From Acinetobacter tjernbergiae DSM 14971 = CIP 107465 (GTDB lineage: Bacteria; Pseudomonadota; Gammaproteobacteria; Pseudomonadales; Moraxellaceae), in assembly GCF_000374425.1 (NCBI RefSeq), contig NZ_KB894360.1, positions 82,658 to 146,657 on the forward strand: a stretch of DNA of 64,000 nucleotides, in the 5' to 3' direction. Both the position numbers and the translations under genes were made by a program. Shown piece by piece: positions 18,052 to 24,007 of this stretch. Within the stretch, counting starts at the first letter, position 1. Each line of letters begins with the position of its first letter. The notes under the pieces were generated by a model. The model ran no database searches. It was not told the origin of the DNA and saw only the letters and a program-made list of their open reading frames with translations.

Positions 18052-18792
18052 TCATGACTTACAATTCTTTTGAGCAACCTCGGCTACGATCGGTCCTAAA
18101 TTAAAACGCTTATCATGGCGTTTAGTTTGTGCCGAATATAAACTTGAAATCGAACCATCTAGATATAGTGCATTTTCAATTTTTAAATGCTGCTGAAAGA
18201 ATTGGGCAAGCTGATAAAAATTAACCCGTTGCTGTGAGATCACAAAGTACAGTTGATTATTTTTAATTCCAACACCATTTCTTATTTTTAAAGAATTTGA
18301 ATCGGCTAAAAATTGGCTATTGATTTTCGCCTTATAAACCAACATTGGTCCAGATTGTGTCGCAAACTGCGCCTTGAATCCATCAGATTTATAATCTCTT
18401 GTTGTTTTAATCACAGCATATTTATTGTTCCAAGCAACAACCCCATTTGGTTGCATAAAAAAATTACCAAAACCTGCCGCCTCATTTAGCCCAATAATTT
18501 GTTTACCCTGTTCGATATACAAACCTACAGGTTGGAAATCTGGGTGATACATCCCTGCATTCATTGCAAAATTTAACTGTTCACATGCTGGAAGTACGTT
18601 TTGAATATGAGAGAATTTCTGATAATAATGTTCAGTTTTTGGATTCTTTAAAAACAATCGAAGTTGTTGTAGATGCTCGACTTTGATTACATCGTAAGAA
18701 ATATCATCTACTTGAATCGTTTGTTGTTGCATCGCATATGCATAAGGAATAAACAAACCAATCCATGAAGCTATAAGCCATTTTCTAAGCAT
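18052..18792 (-). CDS. Secreted phosphodiester glycosidase family protein (NAGPA domain)
   Basis: 246 residues. Sec signal peptide to about residue 20 (IGLFIPYAYA). The body matches the phosphodiester glycosidase/NAGPA domain: FAMNAGMYHPDFQPVGLYIE, NGVVAWNNK, 'ATQSGPMLV', RNGVGI, and a final ALYLDGSISSLY, which carries the conserved D-G-S. Members hydrolyse phosphodiester-linked sugars in envelope polymers; the bacterial substrate is generally unknown. Predicted periplasmic. Single gene. Confidence 0.85.
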   Translation of the reverse strand: MLRKWLIASWIGLFIPYAYAMQQQTIQVDDISYDVIKVEHLQQLRLFLKNPKTEHYYQKFSHIQNVLPACEQLNFAMNAGMYHPDFQPVGLYIEQGKQIIGLNEAAGFGNFFMQPNGVVAWNNKYAVIKTTRDYKSDGFKAQFATQSGPMLVYKAKINSQFLADSNSLKIRNGVGIKNNQLYFVISQQRVNFYQLAQFFQQHLKIENALYLDGSISSLYSAQTKRHDKRFNLGPIVAEVAQKNCKS

Positions 18793-18957
18793 AGTTTAAT
18801 ATTGTTCAAATCGACCGATCCCATTCTCCCACAGTGTGATAATGCATAAAAAGACTGGATACAATCTATACACACAATCTTATAGTTCAGCGTGTAAATA
18901 AACTCGATTGATTCATATTTTTTTATTAAAATACACTTGTAAATACAATGACCTTGT

Positions 18958-19497
18958 ATGAGTATGCAGCAAACACAACAACATTTCCCACTCGGCACAC
19001 ATCTAATCGTCAAACACTTTGGTTATAGCCATCATGGTATTTATGCAGGTCGTGGACGTGTCATTCACTATTCTGGTTTTGCACATGTTTTCAAAAAGCA
19101 TCCTATCGAAATAACATCAATTCAACGCTTTGCTCGTGGAAAACCAATTTATACGAGAGACTATCCATCTCCTCGTTACAAAGCCAAAGCAATTGTTCGG
19201 CGCATGCGTTCACGCATGCATGAAAATCAGTATCATTTGATTATTAACAATTGCGAACACTTGTGTACGTGGGCAATCACAGGTATTGAATCGAGTACGC
19301 AAGTTGTACGCATGCAACGTCGACTTGCGACCATTGGCTATGTCAGCTCAATTATGAGTTATATGAATAGTCTAATGCTGACCATTGCTACAGCTTGCTT
19401 TGCGATCGTACTATACATCAAACTTATACTAAGACGCCAAGCAAAAAAATCCATTCCAGTACATTTACAGCTCAAAGGAAAAGAGCCAAAAAAATAA
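18958..19497 (+). CDS. LRAT-like (NlpC/P60 superfamily) membrane protein
   Basis: 179 residues. The circularly permuted papain-like LRAT domain covers about 10-120: PLGTHLIVKHFGYSHHGIYA gives the catalytic histidine, and NNCEHLCTWA gives the nucleophilic cysteine. A C-terminal transmembrane helix (about 138-160) anchors it. Such proteins act as thiol acyltransferases or hydrolases on lipids or peptides; the bacterial substrate is not known. ATG at 18958, with a second ATG two codons on. Stand-alone gene. Confidence 0.85.
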   Translation: MSMQQTQQHFPLGTHLIVKHFGYSHHGIYAGRGRVIHYSGFAHVFKKHPIEITSIQRFARGKPIYTRDYPSPRYKAKAIVRRMRSRMHENQYHLIINNCEHLCTWAITGIESSTQVVRMQRRLATIGYVSSIMSYMNSLMLTIATACFAIVLYIKLILRRQAKKSIPVHLQLKGKEPKK

Positions 19498-19592
19498 TTT
19501 CTTTCGTATTTAAATAGAGTAAAATTCACACAACCATTTACATCTATTCCTGTATCCACTATATTTGTTTCGGTACAGTTTGTATCACTTCC

Positions 19593-19728
19593 ATGTTGAG
19601 GGTTCTATGTTGGAGATAGCAGTAATCTGATAACCATATTTCAATGAAAATTTGAAATGGGTTATCAACGCGAATTTTCAGGCTAAAAGCCTAGCTTTGC
19701 TTTTGATTACTTATATCAGGATTCCAAC
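19593..19728 (+). promoter_or_regulatory. Candidate leader of the topAI-yjhQ operon
   Basis: Two overlapping mini-ORFs sit here: MLRVLCWR (19593-19619) and MLEIAVI (19607-19630). The TGA of the second lies in the foot of a long hairpin: TGATAACC 19628-19635 with GGTTATCA 19660-19667, plus inner arms ATTTCAA/TTGAAAT. A second small hairpin AGGCT-aaa-AGCCT (19680-19692) competes with AAAAGC/GCTTTT. AGGA precedes the toxin ATG. Known: E. coli topAI is controlled through a leader peptide. Inferred: the same may hold here. Confidence 0.5.
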
Positions 19729-19986
19729 ATGAACCTATCCAAGTCTGAACAATAGAGTTTACACGTCTTAGCAAAAGGCGGAAAAATCGTAAAACTCAAA
19801 AATGAATCAGGACAACTCATCGCTGTAGAATGCTATAGCCGTGAAGGTTTTTTATTAACTGATTGCACGGTTGAAGTTTTCAAAACGTTAAAAAAGAAAA
19901 AACTCATCAAATCAGCAGATGGTCAACCCTATCAAATCAATTTGAATGGTCTCAGGTCTGTACGTCCACAATTAGATAACCGCTAA
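19729..19986 (+). pseudogene. topAI: TopAI/YjhX toxin with premature amber stop
   Basis: Reading through one stop gives exactly 85 residues, the YjhX length, with nearly full family likeness: [22 protein letters not shown], then [20 protein letters not shown] and [12 protein letters not shown]. Codon 9 is TAG (19753-19755), a sense codon in relatives. No downstream ATG could restart the protein. TopAI inhibits topoisomerase I in E. coli. Here the toxin should be dead unless the amber is suppressed. The rest of the frame is intact, so the mutation looks recent. The partner yjhQ follows 53 bp later. Confidence 0.93.
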
Positions 19987-20039
19987 TTGATGAATAAATT
20001 GAAGAAGATAATATCCAATACTATTTTAGGTTTTTAAAT

Positions 20040-20564
20040 ATGAATATTCATATCCGCAATGAACAAATGGCTGACATTCAAGCTATTTTTGATTTAACTG
20101 AGGTGGCATTTAGAGAGCAAGAATACTCTAGTCATACTGAGCAATTTATTGTGAATGCTTTACGTGACTCCAATCAATTAACCGTTTCTTTAGTCGCTGA
20201 AAATGATCAGAACATTGTAGGACATATTGCTTTATCCCCTGTTCAAATCTCTGACAGGACAAAAGGCTGGTATGGTTTAGGTCCAATTTCAGTTTTGCCT
20301 AAGTACCAAGCACAAGGCATTGGTTCTCAATTGATGAAAGCAGGTTTAGTAGCACTTAAAGACCTACAAGCTGCTGGCTGTGTCTTACTGGGTGATCCAC
20401 AATATTACGGTAGATTTGGTTTTAAAGCGGATACAAGACTTATTTTAGAAGGAGTGCCTGCTGAATATTTCCAAATCCTAACTTTTTCAGAAATAGTTCC
20501 AACAGGTTATGTCACTTATGCAGACGCATTTAATGCAACAGAGAGTTCACCATCCACTGTATAA
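20040..20564 (+). CDS. yjhQ: YjhQ-type GNAT acetyltransferase, antitoxin of TopAI
   Basis: 174 residues (E. coli YjhQ is of similar length). GNAT fold with acetyl-CoA loop YQAQGIGSQLMKAG; diagnostic GWYGLGPISVLP and GCVLLGDPQYYGRFGFK. In E. coli YjhQ counteracts the topoisomerase inhibitor TopAI, and the two genes form an operon in the same order. The open frame persists although the toxin partner is interrupted, so it either has its own enzymatic use or the toxin was lost recently. Confidence 0.9.
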   Translation: MNIHIRNEQMADIQAIFDLTEVAFREQEYSSHTEQFIVNALRDSNQLTVSLVAENDQNIVGHIALSPVQISDRTKGWYGLGPISVLPKYQAQGIGSQLMKAGLVALKDLQAAGCVLLGDPQYYGRFGFKADTRLILEGVPAEYFQILTFSEIVPTGYVTYADAFNATESSPSTV

Positions 20565-20648
20565 AACTATAAGTATACACCAATCTCAATTTTATAAAAT
20601 ATTAATTTTATAAAAATCAAATAGATAATATTATTTTTATGTTTTTCA

Positions 20649-20690
20649 ACCCCTCCCACCCCCCTTTATCAAAGCGGGACTGGGAGGGGT
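20649..20690. repeat. REP-like GC-rich palindrome
   Basis: Outer arms ACCCCTCCCA (20649-20658) and TGGGAGGGGT (20681-20690), with an inner stem around TTTATCAAA. It lacks a proper T tract and is far more GC-rich than its surroundings. The form resembles the short dispersed palindromes seen between Acinetobacter genes. Confidence 0.6.
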
Positions 20691-20738
20691 ATTGTCTGAA
20701 TTAAAACCTGTTTTAAGTTGAGATTGACGTAAGCATGT

Positions 20739-21377
20739 TTATTTGATCGTATTAAAATTTTCTGAAAAGTAAAAAATTTCTGATTTAGTTATCGGGTATG
20801 GCTTACCATTAATAATAAGTGGAAGAAATTTTGCTTGCTTACGAAATTCGTTTAAAACATAGTTATCTAGTTCTGTAAGCCCACTACTTTTTTCAATTTT
20901 TGCAATTGTTAAATTTCCATTATTATCTGCTTCTGAATAAATAGTAATAAACCTACTCTTCCCTTTAATATCATTAATATTAACTTTGATATTTGGTTTT
21001 TTTTCGAACTCTGGTTCTCTTGAGAGAAAAAATTTAAATGGTTGCTCAACTTTAATTCTATAAAATATTCCATTTTCTTGGTAAGGATAGAAACTAGACT
21101 TCATAGTTTTATCTAGTATTTTTTGATCTAATTTCTCTATTCCAGTACTTCTAATTATTTTTGCATCAACCATATCACCTTTTACATTTGTCTCTATTTC
21201 GATTAAAGCCTCTCTATCATACCCCTCAAGTTCAGCCGATTTAAGGGTAATTCTAGGGGACCATTTCCATTTCACATCAGGAATACTACTAATCTCATCT
21301 GTACCCCTACTATTAGAATAAACATTAGTAGTGATAAAGCATGTCATACACAGAAAGATAGAACTTAAAATTTTCAT
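20739..21377 (-). CDS. Exported protein with two TonB-C-like domains
   Basis: 212 residues with a Sec signal peptide (about 1-21, MKILSSIFLCMTCFITTNVY). Two repeats of the TonB C-terminal pattern: GDMVDAKIIRSTGIEKLDQK (about 70-90) and GNLTIAKIEKSSGLTELDNY (about 154-175), each a beta hairpin followed by a helix. No membrane anchor for an energy transducer. Likely periplasmic; partner unknown. Related in type to the lipoprotein at 356-778. Monocistronic, low GC. Confidence 0.7.
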   Translation of the reverse strand: MKILSSIFLCMTCFITTNVYSNSRGTDEISSIPDVKWKWSPRITLKSAELEGYDREALIEIETNVKGDMVDAKIIRSTGIEKLDQKILDKTMKSSFYPYQENGIFYRIKVEQPFKFFLSREPEFEKKPNIKVNINDIKGKSRFITIYSEADNNGNLTIAKIEKSSGLTELDNYVLNEFRKQAKFLPLIINGKPYPITKSEIFYFSENFNTIK

Positions 21378-21663
21378 CTGATGCCTTTAGATTTATTTGG
21401 TTTTTCACAAAAAAGAGTTTTCAATTTGAAAAATATATCTAATATATTTCATATAACATTGAAGAACCATAAATTCCTCTATTAGAAGCTATTCTCTATA
21501 ATTTTAATATTTTTCTCAAATAGATTTTTATAAATTTCTTACAAAATTTTCTAATTTAAATTAATCTACCCTTAATCAAGGTTATTCCCTTTTTTAAACC
21601 CAATAAATTGTATTTATGCTATTTTACTTGTGAAATAAAAAGTAATTACATTTTAAATATAAA

Positions 21664-21693
21664 AAAGGTTTATAAAATTAATTATAAACCTTT
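21664..21693 (-). terminator. Displaced terminator of the yceI-type gene
   Basis: Perfect 12-bp arms AAAGGTTTATAA and TTATAAACCTTT, six-base loop, T run on the minus strand. It should be the original yceI terminator, since the 3' remnant of yceI lies just beyond the IS at 22688. Phage integration and then IS insertion separated the two. Confidence 0.75.
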
Positions 21694-21700
21694 GTAATTA

Positions 21701-22674
21701 ACCCGAATCCTGTTTAAGCCAAGGATTCCATAATTTGAATTTTTGGCTTATTTCGTTGGGTTAATTGATATGCGCATAACGATGCGTAAATCCCTCTTAG
21801 AAATCCATGAATACTACGTGCTTTACTCGTCACTAAATTGTATTGTCCTTTCAATAAGCTGAATAACGTTTCTATTTTATTACGTTGTTTTAAGTGATAT
21901 TCATCTGATACACAGAGTTGAACAGACTGCATATTCTTTCGATGATAGGTAATCAAATCAATACCTTGACTTTTTAATCTGCTTTTTAATTCTTGGCTGA
22001 TATAGCCACGATCCGCATAAAGCTTTGCTTCTAAGCCTTCAACCAAATGTTCAACCATTTTGATGTCAGAAATATGCCCATTCGATAAAGCAGAACAAGT
22101 GATTTCACCCAATTGATTCATCCCGATATGTAATTTACAGCCATAAAACCAGCCCATCGAGCTTTTACCACGTGATGCAATTTTGGCTAATGATTTATGG
22201 CGTTGAATCCGTTGATTTTTACAGACAGGTAAAGTGGTTGAATCAACCCATAAATATTGGCTACGTTGGCCTTTCATTAAGGCGACATGTAAAGCATGTA
22301 GTGCCAATTGATGCATATTGATGAGGTGAATCATTCGTTGGTAACAGGGTAAGGTTTTAAATAAATGACTTTTATCTTCCGTTAACCATGTGAAAAAGGC
22401 TTTGAAATTACTGAAGTGAGAACACTTATACCAAATGGCGATAAAATTGATTTCTGAGAGGCTCAATTGGGCTGGTCGAATTCTTATAGAGTGACGACTT
22501 TGTTTAAGAAATTTCCAATAAGTTGCTTCAAATTTAAGAAAGAAATCATCGATTACACAGAATAATTCGGTACTATTGAACATTAGGACTAGAGCTTTAA
22601 GTTTGGTGTGGTAACTCAACTGATGGCTCTAGTCCTCTTATTTTTCAAGTCAATTTCTTATCCGAGATTCGGGT
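21701..22674 (-). mobile_element. IS982-family insertion sequence, complete copy
   Basis: 974 bp. Ends start ACCCGAATC on both strands, imperfect beyond that (CTGTTTAAG against TCGGATAAG). A 6-bp duplication TAATTA flanks it (21695-21700, 22675-22680). One transposase gene. It landed between the old yceI terminator and the yceI 3' remnant, i.e. next to the left attachment site of the prophage. A diverged second copy begins at 63722. Confidence 0.93.
21714..22583 (-). CDS. IS982-family transposase
   Basis: 289 residues from the ATG at 22581-22583 (MFNSTELFCVIDDFFLKFEA); a TTG at 22619 is in frame but lies close to the IS end. DDE triad: YLWVDSTTLPVCKN, KLYADRGYISQELK and KQRNKIETLFSLLKGQYN, the last motif typical of IS982. 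The frame is intact, so the element may be active. Confidence 0.93.
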   Translation of the reverse strand: MFNSTELFCVIDDFFLKFEATYWKFLKQSRHSIRIRPAQLSLSEINFIAIWYKCSHFSNFKAFFTWLTEDKSHLFKTLPCYQRMIHLINMHQLALHALHVALMKGQRSQYLWVDSTTLPVCKNQRIQRHKSLAKIASRGKSSMGWFYGCKLHIGMNQLGEITCSALSNGHISDIKMVEHLVEGLEAKLYADRGYISQELKSRLKSQGIDLITYHRKNMQSVQLCVSDEYHLKQRNKIETLFSLLKGQYNLVTSKARSIHGFLRGIYASLCAYQLTQRNKPKIQIMESLA

Positions 22675-22687
22675 TAATTAACAAACA

Positions 22688-22749
22688 TTACTTCGCAGCA
22701 GTTGCTTCAGTTGTAATATTTACAGTGATTTTGTCACCTACATTCGGAA
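22688..22749 (-). pseudogene. Displaced 3' end of the yceI-family gene (left att region)
   Basis: The last codons of the YceI-family gene, including the stop (TAA, 22688-22690), are repeated here about 5.9 kb from the intact gene. Positions 22692-22741 match 28605-28654 over 50 bp without a mismatch; one mismatch and seven more matches follow. This is the host's original 3' end, displaced when the phage integrated. Confidence 0.92.
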
Positions 22750-22788
22750 TATAATATAAAATACATATATTCAAATACTTAAATACAA

Positions 22789-22810
22789 TTGGCGAAATAT
22801 TGGCGTAAAT
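22789..22810. repeat. Paired TTGGCG repeats near the left att site
   Basis: TTGGCGAAATA followed by TTGGCGTAAAT. Same motif as upstream of both integrase genes (3706-3727, 28453-28472). Probably integrase arm-type binding sites (inference from position). Confidence 0.5.
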
Positions 22811-22919
22811 ATGGGTTATCCACAGTCATTAAAAACAACAAAACCGACAAGCTTTTAAACTATGTCGGCATGAACTAAAGGTTATTATAAATGCAAAACA
22901 ATAACAATGAGGATTTGGT

Positions 22920-23054
22920 ATGCGCTACTTCTACATAAAGAAAGGAAAGCAATATCTGCATATCAAGCAGTATGTCTATAAGTGTTATCAAGAATTTTTA
23001 CTAATGCTGCACACACTGCAAGCAAACACTGATATTGACGTTAGTTTTAATTGA
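22920..23054 (+). CDS. 44-residue basic phage protein
   Basis: ATG at 22920 with GAGG eight bases upstream; begins MRYFYIKKGKQYLHIKQYVY. Lysine- and tyrosine-rich N-terminus, helical C-terminus. No family recognised; small size and position beside the att site would fit an excisionase-like or regulatory peptide, but that is a guess. A hairpin CCGACA/TGTCGG (22837-22855 area) lies upstream. Confidence 0.4.
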   Translation: MRYFYIKKGKQYLHIKQYVYKCYQEFLLMLHTLQANTDIDVSFN

Positions 23055-23146
23055 GTGAGCTGTGCAGCCTGAGAATAATAAACAAGCCACACATACAAGA
23101 ATTGCTATTTTTGATCTTTTGCAATGTATTGAGATGTGGCTTTTCA

Positions 23147-23656
23147 TTAGTTCACCTCAATGCATTTTTTGTGACGTTCAACTTGACGTGCCCAGACTCC
23201 ATAACAGCCGTTAGATCTGATAGAGCAATCACGCTTAGCAACAAACTTATACTTCAATAAAGAATCACAGGCAGCTTTGTATTGCCCTGCTTTTAAATTC
23301 CGAAGCATTGAAGAATTAGCAAAAGCAGATGTGCCGTATTGATATGTGAAATCGAGATAGATGTCATATTCAGCTTGTGAAAGCTTCACTCCATTCAAAG
23401 CTTTTTTAAAAGCAACTTCTCGCTTTGAAACATCGTTGCGAAGCCATTTATCAGCAGTTTCTCGTGTAATTGGTGGATCTGACATTTTGACTGGTGTGCC
23501 ATTTGGCTTGAATGTTGAGCCATGCCCCTGCGTTGGTCGATCGCCAGCCACAGGAATAACTGGTTTTGCTGTGAATCCTTCTTTGATTTTTAAAGGCACA
23601 AAAAAAGCAGCCGAAGCTGCTAATAATGCGACTGAAATCTTAATTTTATTCGACAT
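23147..23656 (-). CDS. Phage endolysin, GH24 lysozyme type
   Basis: 169 residues. N-terminal hydrophobic segment (about 7-22) that may act as a signal-arrest-release anchor. The lysozyme core follows: Glu26 (KIKEGFTAK) then GDRPTQGHGST with Asp39 and Thr42/48, the E-D-T layout of family 24. Cleaves peptidoglycan between MurNAc and GlcNAc at the end of the lytic cycle. Its start overlaps the holin stop region, so holin and lysin form one cassette. Confidence 0.88.
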   Translation of the reverse strand: MSNKIKISVALLAASAAFFVPLKIKEGFTAKPVIPVAGDRPTQGHGSTFKPNGTPVKMSDPPITRETADKWLRNDVSKREVAFKKALNGVKLSQAEYDIYLDFTYQYGTSAFANSSMLRNLKAGQYKAACDSLLKYKFVAKRDCSIRSNGCYGVWARQVERHKKCIEVN

Positions 23657-23930
23657 TGCAATTCTCCTTGAGTTGCTTAATTTTCAACTCATGAATGTCT
23701 TGCTCTCGCTTCATGCGCAGATCAGACTCTTTTTCTTCTCGTTTATTCTTTTTTATTTGGAAATATGCATTCAATAAAAATCCAAACAAAGCAATAAAAA
23801 AGCCTGCCAGTGCTAACCAATCTATGCTCGCTATCATCCCAAATATGCTTGCCCCCCCTCCGAAATATGTTGTTTTTGCTGATACCCCCGCTGCAATTTC
23901 TGCAACGCTGCTTGCTGCTTGATCTTGCAT
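23646..23930 (-). CDS. Phage holin
   Basis: 94 residues: glycine-rich N-terminus, one clear transmembrane stretch (about 35-57, IDWLALAGFFIALFGFLLNA) possibly preceded by a weaker one, then a highly charged tail (KKNKREEKESDLRMKREQD). Short, one or two helices with a charged C-terminus, and directly before the endolysin: a holin by layout and context. The 11-nt overlap with the endolysin indicates translational coupling. Confidence 0.82.
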   Translation of the reverse strand: MQDQAASSVAEIAAGVSAKTTYFGGGASIFGMIASIDWLALAGFFIALFGFLLNAYFQIKKNKREEKESDLRMKREQDIHELKIKQLKENCNVE

Positions 23931-23954
23931 TCACCATTCCCCTAATTTTTGATA

Positions 23955-23989
23955 ATAAAAAAGCCCTAGCTCATTTAAAGCTAAGGCTT
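23955..23989 (-). terminator. Terminator after the tail fibre gene
   Basis: Imperfect arms AAGCCcTAGCT and AGCTAaGGCTT, with six T on the minus strand. It separates tail fibre transcription from the lysis cassette. Confidence 0.8.
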
Positions 23990-24007
23990 GATGTGGTTTG
24001 TTGTGCG

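Noticed and set aside
22837..22855. Terminator in the left part of prophage remnant 2
   Set aside because: CCGACA/TGTCGG is a short stem with a long loop and no T tract.
22920..23054. Assigning the 44-residue gene as excisionase
   Set aside because: Position fits, but no helix-turn-helix of the Xis type can be recognised.
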